A DNA stretch of 64,000 nucleotides from Arthrobacter sp. B2a2-09 (GTDB lineage: Bacteria > Actinomycetota > Actinomycetes > Actinomycetales > Micrococcaceae), in contig NZ_JAMXIC010000008.1 of the NCBI RefSeq assembly GCF_027587375.1, positions 62,001-126,000 on the forward strand, written 5' to 3'. Below are positions 42,985-51,876 of the stretch, piece after piece (position 1 is the stretch's first letter; every line of letters begins with the position of its first letter). The notes beneath the pieces were generated by a model that saw only the letters and a list, made by a program, of their open reading frames with translations, was not told the origin of the DNA and did no database searches. The translations under genes and the position numbers were made by a program.

Positions 42985-43881
42985 ATGGCCTCCATGACTG
43001 CCAGTGATTCATTCCTTCCGTCGCCGACCGTGAGCGCCTTCCACCTGGGTCCCTTGACCATCCACTTCTACGCCCTGTGCATCTTGGCCGGGATCGCGGT
43101 AGCCATCTGGCTCACTTCCCGACGTTGGACCGCCCGGGGCGGCCAGGACGGGCAGGTTCTGGACATTTGCCTCTGGGCGGTGCCCGCAGGAATCATCGGG
43201 GGCCGGATCTACCACGTCATCACCGACCCCGAGCTTTACTTCCTTCCGGGGAAGAATCCGTGGAATGCCTTTGCCATCTGGGATGGCGGCCTGGGGATCT
43301 GGGGCGCCGTGGCCTTGGGGGTAGTGGGGGCGTGGATCGGCTGCCGCAGGGCGAAGGTGTCTTTGGTCGCGTTCCTGGACGCCGTGGCACCGGGTGTGGT
43401 TTTTGCCCAAGCCCTGGGCCGGTGGGGTAACTGGTTCAACAACGAGCTCTACGGGGATCCGACGACTCTGCCGTGGAAACTCCAGATCCACCAGATGGAC
43501 CCTGCCACAGGCTCAGCGGTGACCGATCCCTCGGGCGCCCCGGTGGTCCTGGGCTATTTCCAGCCCACGTTCCTCTACGAATCGCTGTGGTGTGTCGCCG
43601 TCGGGCTGCTTCTTTTGTATGTGGACCGGCGCTTCACTCTCGGGGCGGGAAGCGTGTTCTCCCTGTACGTTGCCGGGTACACGGCGGGACGCTTCGCTTT
43701 TGAATTGATGCGCTCCGACTATGCCAACCTGATTCTGGGGCTTCGGGTGAACACCTGGGTTGCCGCCCTGATCTTCCTCGCGGGAGCCGTCGCGTTTGCC
43801 CTGCTGTTCCGGCGCGGACGCTCGATGGCGGTGCCCGAGGACTCCGCCATGCGGACAACGCTCACCGAAGGAAGATCTTGA
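42985..43881 (+). CDS. lgt: Prolipoprotein diacylglyceryl transferase
   Basis: 298 residues, seven membrane segments. The Lgt signature is present: GRWGNWFNNELYG near residue 148, preceded by DAVAPGVVFAQALGR, and the N-terminal HFYALCILAGIAVAIWL. The enzyme transfers diacylglyceryl from phosphatidylglycerol to the lipobox cysteine of prelipoproteins; lipoproteins at 13193 and 21917 are possible substrates. Actinobacteria commonly encode a chromosomal lgt next to trp genes; this copy beside a PBP gene may be a second one. Its stop overlaps the PBP start (TGATG), so they are coupled. Confidence 0.94.
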   Translation: MASMTASDSFLPSPTVSAFHLGPLTIHFYALCILAGIAVAIWLTSRRWTARGGQDGQVLDICLWAVPAGIIGGRIYHVITDPELYFLPGKNPWNAFAIWDGGLGIWGAVALGVVGAWIGCRRAKVSLVAFLDAVAPGVVFAQALGRWGNWFNNELYGDPTTLPWKLQIHQMDPATGSAVTDPSGAPVVLGYFQPTFLYESLWCVAVGLLLLYVDRRFTLGAGSVFSLYVAGYTAGRFAFELMRSDYANLILGLRVNTWVAALIFLAGAVAFALLFRRGRSMAVPEDSAMRTTLTEGRS

Positions 43882-45989
43882 TGCTCATGAAAGACACCTT
43901 CTGGGGGAAGATCCTTGCCTTCGTCGCGGCCGGCGTGGTCTGTGGAGTTCTGGTCGCGGGCTTGTGGATTCCGGCTGCGGCGGTGGGTGCATCGGTAGCG
44001 GGCGGCTCCATCAGCCTCTTCAACCAACTGCCTGCTGACATGGATGTCAACGCACCGGCCCAGGCGTCGAAGGTGCTGGCCAGTGACGGGTCGGTGATCG
44101 CCAGGTTCTATTCGGAAAACCGGGTACCGGTGGAGTTGGGGCAGATGTCGCCCTTCATCCGGGACGGAATTGTTTCCATCGAAGATGCACGTTTTTACCA
44201 GCATGGCGGCGTCGATGCCACCGGTATCCTCAGAGCCCTGGTGGTGACCGCCCAGGGCGGCCGGCAGGGTGCCTCCACGATCACGCAGCAGTACGTGAAC
44301 AACATGATCATTGAATCGCTGGTCGCCCAGGGCAAGGGAGACCAGGTCAAGCTGGGAGCGGCCAAAACCGTGGGCGACAAGCTCCGGGAAATGAAACTCG
44401 CGATAGCGCTGGAGCAGAAATACACGAAGGAACAGATCCTTGCGGGCTACCTGAACATCGTCTATTTCGGCAACGGCGCCTACGGTATCCAGGCCGCCGC
44501 GAAGGAGTATTTCAACGTTCCGGCCAGCGACCTGACCCTGCCGGAGGCCGCGGCCCTGGCCGGCGTCGTCAACAGCCCGGTTTACTATGATCCCCTGACG
44601 GAACCGGATCACGTGGTGGCCCGCCGGAACGAAGTCCTGGACAAGATGCTCCAACAGGGGCACATCACGGCCGCGCAGCATGATGCAGCGGTGAAAGCCC
44701 CGATCGGACTCAACGTCCATCAAAGCGCCCAAGGTTGCGCAGCCGCGGCATCCGCACCGTATTTCTGCGACTACGTGCAGAGACTGATCCTCAACGACCC
44801 TGCGTTCGGTGCCGACGAGACAGCCCGGAAGAACCTCCTGTACCTGGGCGGGTTGACGATCCGCACCACCCTGGACGCCGGGCTTGAGAAGGTCGCCCAG
44901 GACCAGGTCAATGCTTCAATGCCCGCGGCCGATCCCCTGCAGCGGGGGGCCTCGCTTGTCAGCGTCCAGCCCGGCACCGGCAAGATCCTGACCATGGCGC
45001 AGAACACCGTCTATGACCCAGCGACCGCACCGGGTAACTACACCGGGAACTTCGCCCTGCCCGAGAAAGACGCCAACGGCCTGCCGCTGGACGGGGCCGG
45101 CGGGTTCCAGATCGGCTCCACCATGAAACCGTTCGTCTTTGCCGAGTGGTTGAACTCGGGCCGGTCAATGGCCACCAAACTGGACGGATCAGTCCGCGTC
45201 TACAAGGCTGGTTACCCCTGGAAGAACTCGTGCGGGACGGCCACCGGCTCCTACGATCCGGCCCTGGGGCAGACGCCCTTGCCAAACGATGACGCCAACC
45301 ATTACTACAAGATGAGCGTCCTCCAAGGCCTCTACCAATCCATCAACACGATCACCTTCCAGTCCGCAACCCAACTGGATTTCTGCAACATCCAGAAAAT
45401 GGCGACGGCGGCCGGGATCGCCAACGGCCACACGAACCAGCCCTACGACCTGTCCAGCATCGCCAGCCTGATCGGTACCGAGGACGTCGCACCGTTGGAC
45501 ATGGCCAATGCCTACGCAACGTTTGCGGCCCACGGTGTTCACTGCAACCCAGTCGCCCTGGACTCCGTCACCGACGCCCACGGTCACAACTACCCCGTCC
45601 CCGGCTCGGACTGCAAACAAGCCATCAACCCGGATGTGGCCGCGGGAGTGACCTATGCGCTCAAGAACGTCCTGACAAAAGGCTCCGGCTACAACATTCC
45701 CGTCAACAAGGATCACGATATTTTCGCCAAGACCGGTACCACCGACGGAAACACCATGACCTGGACCGTCGGTGCTACCACGGGGATCTCGACCGCCTCC
45801 TGGTTCGGCAGCTACAAGGGCATCGGACCTCAATGGGTGAACCAGGACATCACGATCAACGGAAAATACTATGCCGGCGTCGACGGAGCCGACATCGCGG
45901 GGGGCCAGTGGGCCCACCTGATGGACGCCGCCGCTCCAAAATACACCGGGAATCCGTTCCCTTTGCCTCCAGCCTCCATGACCCAGTAG
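43881..45989 (+). CDS. Class A penicillin-binding protein (transglycosylase/transpeptidase)
   Basis: 702 residues. One N-terminal membrane anchor (about 9-33). The GT51 domain shows IVSIEDARFYQHGGVD with the catalytic glutamate, GASTITQQYVNN and the KEQILAGYLNIVYFGNGAYG segment. The transpeptidase has S413-TM-K416 (GSTMKPF), S487-I-N489 and K617-TG (KTGTTDG). It polymerises and crosslinks peptidoglycan at the outer face of the membrane. Compared with typical actinobacterial PBP1 it lacks a C-terminal PASTA domain. It is cotranscribed with lgt. A palindromic repeat begins eight bases after the stop. Confidence 0.94.
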   Translation: MLMKDTFWGKILAFVAAGVVCGVLVAGLWIPAAAVGASVAGGSISLFNQLPADMDVNAPAQASKVLASDGSVIARFYSENRVPVELGQMSPFIRDGIVSIEDARFYQHGGVDATGILRALVVTAQGGRQGASTITQQYVNNMIIESLVAQGKGDQVKLGAAKTVGDKLREMKLAIALEQKYTKEQILAGYLNIVYFGNGAYGIQAAAKEYFNVPASDLTLPEAAALAGVVNSPVYYDPLTEPDHVVARRNEVLDKMLQQGHITAAQHDAAVKAPIGLNVHQSAQGCAAAASAPYFCDYVQRLILNDPAFGADETARKNLLYLGGLTIRTTLDAGLEKVAQDQVNASMPAADPLQRGASLVSVQPGTGKILTMAQNTVYDPATAPGNYTGNFALPEKDANGLPLDGAGGFQIGSTMKPFVFAEWLNSGRSMATKLDGSVRVYKAGYPWKNSCGTATGSYDPALGQTPLPNDDANHYYKMSVLQGLYQSINTITFQSATQLDFCNIQKMATAAGIANGHTNQPYDLSSIASLIGTEDVAPLDMANAYATFAAHGVHCNPVALDSVTDAHGHNYPVPGSDCKQAINPDVAAGVTYALKNVLTKGSGYNIPVNKDHDIFAKTGTTDGNTMTWTVGATTGISTASWFGSYKGIGPQWVNQDITINGKYYAGVDGADIAGGQWAHLMDAAAPKYTGNPFPLPPASMTQ

Positions 45990-45996
45990 GGGAACC

Positions 45997-46114
45997 CGAA
46001 CAGGCAGCAGATGCCCGCAAAAGGACGTTGAGAGGGCATCTGCTGCCAGCTCGCGCTTAAGTTCAGGAGGGTGGCGCGGTGGGCGACGGGGTCAGGATTT
46101 GGGCTTGGGTCAAT
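45997..46114. repeat. Copy B of the palindromic 3'-end module (shared with 42268-42380)
   Basis: Arms of 20 bases at 45997-46016 and 46034-46053 (18 of 20 complementary) flank a 17-base loop that is inverted relative to copy A. Flanking sequence covers the GH18-like gene stop and its last 16 codons. The palindrome lies between two convergent genes. Confidence 0.85.
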
Positions 46115-47631
46115 TTTGCCCAAGGGGAGTCCGGGGCACCCTGGATTGCGGCCTCCGGGCTATCTCCCTGAGTCCACCACTTGGCCTCGAACGCGGATCC
46201 TTCAAAGAGAATGCGGTCGCCCTTGTGGTAAACGGTCTCCGGCGCCCATGCCGGGAAGGTTCCCGCAGGCACCGTTGCCTTGGGGCTTGGCCTATCTCCG
46301 GGCAGCACCGGACCCACAAGTTTCCACGGGGTGGCACCGCCCTGTAAGACCGGGTTGTCCGGGACGTCAGCGCGGGTCCACCATTTTGCCTCGTAGACGC
46401 TACCGTGCCAGACCACCCTGTCCGCCGCGGTGTAGGCGGCGTTGGTATTCCAGACCGGATAGGGGCTGGTTGCCGGGTCATCGGTGGGGGTGGCGGTGGC
46501 ACTGCTTGAGGCAGTAGCTGTGGGCGATGGAACCACAGTCGGCGTAGGCAGCGCCACATCATTGGCAAGGGTGGCGGAGAACAGTTGGGAACCCTGGACG
46601 ACCCCGCTGCAGCTGTCCGAGACCTTGCTCAAGTCGGGGTAGTTGGGGCTGCACGTCCGGTCCCTGTTCATGGACCACATCGACAACCTGCCGAGGCCCT
46701 TGTCTTTGACGAAGCTGTTCATGGTGGCGGCGTCATTGAGGGTGAATATTTCGCCGGCGATATCGTTCTGGCCGACCATGACGGTCAGGCCAAGCTTGCG
46801 CCAGAGGGTTTCGCTGCCAAAGTCAGTTCCGGCATTGCGGTAGAGGGCGGCGAGCTGTCCGTGGGCGGCATCAGCAGCTGACTCCGAGGCCCGGGACATG
46901 CTCCAAGTTGCAGGCTTGCTGGCGCCGAAATCCATCGTCATGATGTTCACACCCTCCAGTTCGACACCGCCTGCCAGGGTATGCGCCACGATGCCCTGGC
47001 CTTGGCTAGTGAGGCCGTTCGGGTCAGCCGCAAGGGTCAGCCAGACGGCGAGGGACTTGCCGTTGGATGCGCGTTCCTTCTGAAGGGCGGCAATGGCTTG
47101 CGCCCGTCGGTCGGCAGCGGCCGTGTCCGTCAGTGCACTGCTTTCAATATCGAGATCGATGGTGGTGAGATCGTAGCGATCCACAATCTGCCGGTAGGCG
47201 TCGGTCAGGGCCTTCGTGTCTTTGCAGGAAACGGCGAGTTCGTTATTGCTCAGCCCGCCGAAGGAAACCGCTGTGGTCCCGCCAAGCTGGCGGAGCCGGG
47301 CGATCCTCCGGTCCAGATCGAGGTCGGTACCGGCCTGGTCAGGGCTGTACACCGCACCCCAGGACGGGGCGCAGTCCTGCTTCGGATCGGCGACGACGAA
47401 AGACAGCACCACGGCTTTCGCGCTGGGCACGGCCGGATCTTCGAACGCGAACCGCGGCGTCGCCGTTACGTCCACGTAGCCGGAGAACACCGAAGGCATG
47501 GATGCTGCGGCACTGACATCCTGGACGTTGCGGAGGCCGAGGTAGCCCGCCGTGACCGCCGCGGCCACGATGACGCACAGGATGCCCAGGCGCAGTATGG
47601 ACAGCCGGCGGCCGGGAAAGCGCTTCGACAC
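46063..47631 (-). CDS. GH18-like protein with two chitin-binding (CBM5/12-type) repeats
   Basis: 522 residues. A single membrane helix (about 12-34) anchors or exports it. The GH18-like barrel contains TTIDLDIES, the DxDxE-type strand with its catalytic glutamate, plus GGTTAVSFGGLSNNELA and ELEGVNIMTMDFGA. Two repeats follow a T/S/P-rich linker: AAYTAADRVVWHGSVYEAKW and TVYHKGDRILFEGSAFEAKW, both ending in the WW(T) motif of CBM5/12. It is probably a chitin- or peptidoglycan-associated hydrolase or binding protein. GTG 47631, with GGGGGT upstream, gives a normal anchor; the longer frame from 47760 is less likely. Confidence 0.82.
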   Translation of the reverse strand: MSKRFPGRRLSILRLGILCVIVAAAVTAGYLGLRNVQDVSAAASMPSVFSGYVDVTATPRFAFEDPAVPSAKAVVLSFVVADPKQDCAPSWGAVYSPDQAGTDLDLDRRIARLRQLGGTTAVSFGGLSNNELAVSCKDTKALTDAYRQIVDRYDLTTIDLDIESSALTDTAAADRRAQAIAALQKERASNGKSLAVWLTLAADPNGLTSQGQGIVAHTLAGGVELEGVNIMTMDFGASKPATWSMSRASESAADAAHGQLAALYRNAGTDFGSETLWRKLGLTVMVGQNDIAGEIFTLNDAATMNSFVKDKGLGRLSMWSMNRDRTCSPNYPDLSKVSDSCSGVVQGSQLFSATLANDVALPTPTVVPSPTATASSSATATPTDDPATSPYPVWNTNAAYTAADRVVWHGSVYEAKWWTRADVPDNPVLQGGATPWKLVGPVLPGDRPSPKATVPAGTFPAWAPETVYHKGDRILFEGSAFEAKWWTQGDSPEAAIQGAPDSPWAKLTQAQILTPSPTAPPS

Positions 47632-47847
47632 AGAGATACCCCCAGAGCTTCTGAATAGGACTTCACGGATGTATGGGAAAGACTCACTCCCCGGGAAGCG
47701 CCGCAGCCTGCGTAGCATTTCCATGAGTTCTGTCGGAACTCCGCGTTGTTCGCCTATCATAGGGGCGCACTGAAGTGCGGTCCGTTACATTACGCCCGCA
47801 TTGTGCCGTGCGCCCGCTGGGGGTGCAGGGACAGCGAATGGGGATTC

Positions 47848-50232
47848 ATGTCGGATCAGATCGTGCTGCTTCGCCCCGATGAACAGGGAACGGCGGACGG
47901 GCAGTCTTCAAAAGCCCGAAAGCGCCAGTGGGGCGCAGAAAAACGCTCTGAACCGCTCTCGATCGTCCACCCGGCACCATCGCGGCGGAAAATAGTCCTC
48001 GGCCGCATCGGCGTCCTCACCACCGTGCTCGCCTGGCTCGGCTATGTGGTCACGACGGTGCTCAAACAGTTGGTGGACAACCCCGGCGCTGGATTCCGTT
48101 TCGGCGCCGAAACCCTCTCCTACTTGGTGGTGGTGTCCTTCCTGACGTTCTCGGCCCTGATGTACCTCACCGCCCGCCAGGGCGCCCTGACCCGCTTTCG
48201 GGCCCACCGCCGGGTTCCCCGAGGGGAGCTGGACCGGCACTTCTTCGACTACTCCGAGGGCATCACCGTGCTGATTCCTTCCTACGCGGAGGAACCGGAA
48301 GTAGTCCGCGGCACCATGTGGTCCGCGGTACTGCAGGAATTCCCGGACCTGAGCGTTGTGCTGCTTCTCGATGATCCACCTTTCCCGGAAGACCCCGACG
48401 TGCTCCGGCGCCTGGAGGCCACCCGCGCGCTCGCCGGTCAAATCACCGAAACGCTCGAGGAACCAGCGGCGAGGGTCAACGCCGCGTTCGCGACTTACCG
48501 CCGTCGTCGTACTCAAGGCTCTGAACTGGGGGCCGGTTCTAACGCCGGCACCGAAGTGGAGCGGCTGATCGCCGAATACGAGTACGCTGCGGCGTGGCTC
48601 GAAGCGATGGCCGAGACCGAGTCCGTCGAGGACCACGTGGATGAGTTCTTCGTCGATCTGGTCCTGATGGGCCTCGCCCGGGAACTACGCCTCGTAATTT
48701 TGGCCCTCTCGGCCGCCAACGCACAGCAGGCCTCGCCCGGCCCGGAACGCATCGCTGAGCTGTACGCGCGGCTTACCTGGATCTTCAACGCCCGGGTGTC
48801 CACGTTCGAGCGAAAGCGGTTCGCCAGCCTTTCCCACGAGGCCAACAAGGCCATGAACCTGAACGCCTACCTCTCGCTCATGGGCGGGACCTGGCACCCG
48901 GAACAGACAGCGGATGGGACCGTCTTGCGGCCCGCCGTCGTTACCGGGCCCGCAGGCGTTACCGGGCTGGCAAGAATGGCCGACGACGGCGACGCGCTGT
49001 CGGTCCCAGACACCACCTACGTCCTGACCTTGGACGCGGACTCGCTGCTGCTGCGCGACTACTGCCTCCGTCTGGTTCATCTCCTCGAATCCCCGGGCAA
49101 CGAGCAGGTAGCCGTCACCCAGACCCCGTATTCTTCCTTCCGAGGCGCCCCGACACGGATCGAACGCATCGCCGGCGCCACCACGGATATCCAGCACATC
49201 CAGCACCAGGGCATGACCCAATACGGCGCCACGTTCTGGGTGGGTGCGAACGCCGTGATCCGCAAACGCGCCCTGGAAGACATCGTCGAGATCTCCACTG
49301 TGGGCGGCTTCGAAGTCAGAACCTACATCCAGGACCGAACCGTCATCGAAGACACCGAGTCCAGCGTGGACCTCGGCAAGCATGGCTGGACCTTGGTCAA
49401 CTACCCGGAGCGGCTCAGCTACAGCGCCACCCCGCCGGACTTTGGATCGCTCGTGGTGCAGAGACGGCGCTGGGCCAACGGCGGCCTGCTGATCCTGCCC
49501 AAACTCTGGGAACAGATCCGCAACCGCCGCGGCCAAGCCCGGCCAGTCCTCTTCCGCGAAATCCTGCTGCGGGTCAACTACATGGCTTCCATCACCTGGG
49601 CCAGCTTCGGGCTGCTGTTCCTGCTGGCCTACCCCTACGACAGTCGTCTCCTCAGCCCCTTGGTTTTCCTTGCCGCCCTGCCCTACTTCCTGGCTATGGG
49701 CAGCGACCTGCGGGACTGCGGCCACCGGTTCAGCGACATCTTCCGGATTTATGGCTTCAACCTCGTTCTCCTGCCGGTCAACCTGGCAGGCGTGCTGAAG
49801 TCTCTCCAGCAAGCGCTCACGGGAGACAAGATCCCGTTCGTCCGCACCCCGAAGGTGAAGGACCGCACCGCAGCCCCGGCCCTCTACGTCCTCGCTCCGT
49901 ACTTGATCGTCGCGTTCTCTTTGCTGACCGTCTGGCGCAACTGGGAACTTGGGAACTGGGGCAATGCGGCATTCGCAGCCTTCAATGCCGTCATGGCCGC
50001 CGGTGCGATCCGGGCCTACATCGGACTGGCCAACTCCGGAGTGGACATGTACCTGGGCGTGTTGAACTGGCTGTATGTCGCGCCCAAAAAGCCGAAGGCG
50101 CTACCACCGGCCATCATTCCCAAAACCCCGGAACAGGTGGACTGGGAGTCGCTGCTCTACCACGGGGACCGTCGCCTGAACCGGGACCTCCGTGGCAAGA
50201 ACGACCGCCGGAAACGGGCCAGATCGGTGTAG
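47848..50232 (+). CDS. Membrane glycosyltransferase family 2 (cellulose synthase-like)
   Basis: 794 residues. Two membrane helices (about 48-108) precede a large cytoplasmic GT2 domain: ITVLIPSYAEEPEVVRGTMW, LLLDD, LTLDADSLLL, a VIEDTESSVDLGKHGW acidic pair and the processive-type QRRRW motif. Four or five C-terminal helices follow. An insertion of about 170 residues rich in charged and alanine residues separates the first two motifs, unlike standard cellulose synthases. It would polymerise a surface glycan from a nucleotide sugar. ATG 47848 is used; the gene is divergent from the GH18-like gene, suggesting joint control. Confidence 0.85.
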   Translation: MSDQIVLLRPDEQGTADGQSSKARKRQWGAEKRSEPLSIVHPAPSRRKIVLGRIGVLTTVLAWLGYVVTTVLKQLVDNPGAGFRFGAETLSYLVVVSFLTFSALMYLTARQGALTRFRAHRRVPRGELDRHFFDYSEGITVLIPSYAEEPEVVRGTMWSAVLQEFPDLSVVLLLDDPPFPEDPDVLRRLEATRALAGQITETLEEPAARVNAAFATYRRRRTQGSELGAGSNAGTEVERLIAEYEYAAAWLEAMAETESVEDHVDEFFVDLVLMGLARELRLVILALSAANAQQASPGPERIAELYARLTWIFNARVSTFERKRFASLSHEANKAMNLNAYLSLMGGTWHPEQTADGTVLRPAVVTGPAGVTGLARMADDGDALSVPDTTYVLTLDADSLLLRDYCLRLVHLLESPGNEQVAVTQTPYSSFRGAPTRIERIAGATTDIQHIQHQGMTQYGATFWVGANAVIRKRALEDIVEISTVGGFEVRTYIQDRTVIEDTESSVDLGKHGWTLVNYPERLSYSATPPDFGSLVVQRRRWANGGLLILPKLWEQIRNRRGQARPVLFREILLRVNYMASITWASFGLLFLLAYPYDSRLLSPLVFLAALPYFLAMGSDLRDCGHRFSDIFRIYGFNLVLLPVNLAGVLKSLQQALTGDKIPFVRTPKVKDRTAAPALYVLAPYLIVAFSLLTVWRNWELGNWGNAAFAAFNAVMAAGAIRAYIGLANSGVDMYLGVLNWLYVAPKKPKALPPAIIPKTPEQVDWESLLYHGDRRLNRDLRGKNDRRKRARSV

Positions 50233-50307
50233 GGCTACGCTGTCCTCGGACGTCGGTGTTCCGGCTCCGGCGTTGCCTTAAACGCCTTGCCTTAAACATC
50301 GACAAGT

Positions 50308-50319
50308 GTAAATATTTAC
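50308..50319. promoter_or_regulatory. Perfect 12-bp palindrome at the arsenic operon promoter
   Basis: GTAAATATTTAC is exactly symmetrical, lies eight bases before the ArsR start and is AT-rich within GC-rich surroundings, as expected for an ArsR operator overlapping the -10 region. Confidence 0.55.
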
Positions 50320-50327
50320 GTGTGTCT

Positions 50328-50678
50328 ATGTCGCTGGAGTTAACGCCCGTCCAGACGGTGGCGTGTTGTTCGCCGTTGTCCAGGGAGCCCTTGTCGGAAT
50401 CCGAAGCCGAAGGGATCGTTCCGTTGCTGAAAGCGCTGGGCGATCCGGTGCGGCTGCGGCTGATGTCCCTGGTGGCGTCCCACGAGGGCGGCGAAGCCTG
50501 CGTATGCGATCTGAATGACGCCTTTGAGCTGTCGCAGCCCACCATCAGCCACCACCTGAAAGTCCTGCACGAAGCGGGTCTCCTGGAACGCGAAAAGCGC
50601 GGCGTCTGGGTCTACTACCGTGCCCGCACCGACGCCCTGTCCGGCCTGGCGGCCTTGATCGGGGGACAGGTCCAGTGA
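50328..50678 (+). CDS. arsR: ArsR-family arsenic-responsive repressor
   Basis: 116 residues. The winged helix is standard: LKALGDPVRLRLMSLVASHE, ACVCDLNDAFELSQPTISHH, LKVLHEAGLLEREKRGVWVY. The CVCDL cysteine pair in the recognition-helix region and an additional CC pair at residues 13-14 (TVACCSPL) are candidate As(III) ligands. ATG 50328 follows the palindromic operator. The gene overlaps the channel gene by four bases (GTGA), so it heads a single operon with the channel and arsenate reductases. Confidence 0.92.
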   Translation: MSLELTPVQTVACCSPLSREPLSESEAEGIVPLLKALGDPVRLRLMSLVASHEGGEACVCDLNDAFELSQPTISHHLKVLHEAGLLEREKRGVWVYYRARTDALSGLAALIGGQVQ

Positions 50679-51418
50679 GCGTGCTGACACGGCGGGCCGT
50701 GGCGGAGTTCGCCGGCACCGCCTTCCTCGTCATGGCCGTGGTGGGGTCCGGGGTCACGGCCTCGCGACTGTCCCCGAACGACGTCGGACTGCAGCTCCTG
50801 CAGAACAGCATCGCCGCTGGCGCGGCGCTCGTGGCATTGATCCTGGCCCTGCAGCCGGTCTCGGCATCCTTCAACCCCGTTGTCACTTTGGTGGAACGCG
50901 CCCTGGGGATCCTGGACACGCCCACCGCCTTGGCACTGATCGCCGCCCAGTTCGCCGGCGGCCTGGCCGGGACCGTGCTCGCCAACCTGATGTTCGGCCT
51001 CGACGCCGTGACACTCTCCACGCATGAACGCGCCGGGGGAGGGCTGTGGCTCGGCGAAGTCATCGCCACCGTCGGGCTGCTCCTGGTCATCTTCGGCACC
51101 ATCCGTTCCGGGCGGCCCGACAGGGTTGCCTTCGCCGTCGGCGGGTACATCACGGCTGCCTACTGGTTCACCAGCTCCACCAGCTTCGCAAACCCCGCCG
51201 TGACCGTGGCCCGGACCATCACCGACACCTTCGCCGGGATCGCCCCGGACTCCGCTCCGGCATTCATCCTCGCCCAGTTGCTGGGCGGCGCCGTCGGGTT
51301 CTTCCTGATCCGCGCCCTGTACCCAAGCGTTCCCGCGTTGCCCGCGCCCTTGCCCGCACTGGCGCCCGCGCCCGCGCCTTTGCCCGCACCCGCGCCCGAT
51401 CGAAAGGTCCTCTCATGA
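50675..51418 (+). CDS. aqpS: MIP-family aquaglyceroporin, arsenic-associated (AqpS-like)
   Basis: 247 residues. The major intrinsic protein fold is visible with two pore motifs: SFNPVVTLVERAL (NPV in place of NPA) and FANPAVTVARTITDTFAGIA (intact NPA). Six membrane helices. Between ArsR and ArsC, such channels (AqpS of Sinorhizobium) let As(III) produced from arsenate flow out of the cell down its gradient. The C-terminus ends in a low-complexity P/A/L tail (PALPAPLPALAPAPAPLPA). GTG start overlaps arsR. Substrate As(III) is inferred from context. Confidence 0.86.
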   Translation: MSVLTRRAVAEFAGTAFLVMAVVGSGVTASRLSPNDVGLQLLQNSIAAGAALVALILALQPVSASFNPVVTLVERALGILDTPTALALIAAQFAGGLAGTVLANLMFGLDAVTLSTHERAGGGLWLGEVIATVGLLLVIFGTIRSGRPDRVAFAVGGYITAAYWFTSSTSFANPAVTVARTITDTFAGIAPDSAPAFILAQLLGGAVGFFLIRALYPSVPALPAPLPALAPAPAPLPAPAPDRKVLS

Positions 51419-51837
51419 GCACTGAAACCGTCAAGAAGCCCTCCGTTCTCTTCGTCTGTGTCCATAACGCCGGCCGTTCCCAGATGGCTGCCGCCTTCCT
51501 CACCACCCTTGGCGAGGGCCGGATCGAAGTCCGCTCCGCGGGTTCGCAGCCCGCAGACAAGGTCAACCCGGCCGCCGTCGAAGCCATGGCCGAACTTGGG
51601 ATCGACATGTCCGCCGAAATCCCCAAGATCCTCACCACCGCGGCCGTGAAGGAATCCGACGTCGTCATCACCATGGGCTGCGGCGACGAATGCCCCTATT
51701 TCCCAGGCAAGCGCTACGAGGATTGGGTCCTCGAGGATCCGGCCGGCCAGGGACTGGAAGCCGTCCGCCCGATCCGCGACGAGATCAAGACCCGGATCGA
51801 GGACCTGATCGAGTCCCTCACCCCCGCCGCCGAGTAA
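51415..51837 (+). CDS. arsC: Arsenate reductase, low-molecular-weight phosphatase type (thioredoxin-dependent class)
   Basis: 140 residues. The P-loop CVHNAGRSQ (CX5R) is at about residues 15-23, followed by VRSAGSQPADKVNPAAVEAM and ITMGCGDECPYFPGKRYEDW with the second redox cysteines and the WxLEDP motif typical of thioredoxin-coupled ArsC. It reduces arsenate to arsenite for export by the channel. Its ATG overlaps the channel stop by four bases. Compare the next gene, which has a different active-site loop. Confidence 0.92.
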   Translation: MSTETVKKPSVLFVCVHNAGRSQMAAAFLTTLGEGRIEVRSAGSQPADKVNPAAVEAMAELGIDMSAEIPKILTTAAVKESDVVITMGCGDECPYFPGKRYEDWVLEDPAGQGLEAVRPIRDEIKTRIEDLIESLTPAAE

Positions 51838-51876
51838 CGGGCACGTCCGGGGAACTTTGATGCAAGAATCGCAGGC

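Noticed and set aside
47631..47760. A longer N-terminus for the GH18-like gene starting at 47760
   Set aside because: It would add 43 arginine-rich residues before the membrane anchor; GTG 47631 has a better ribosome site.
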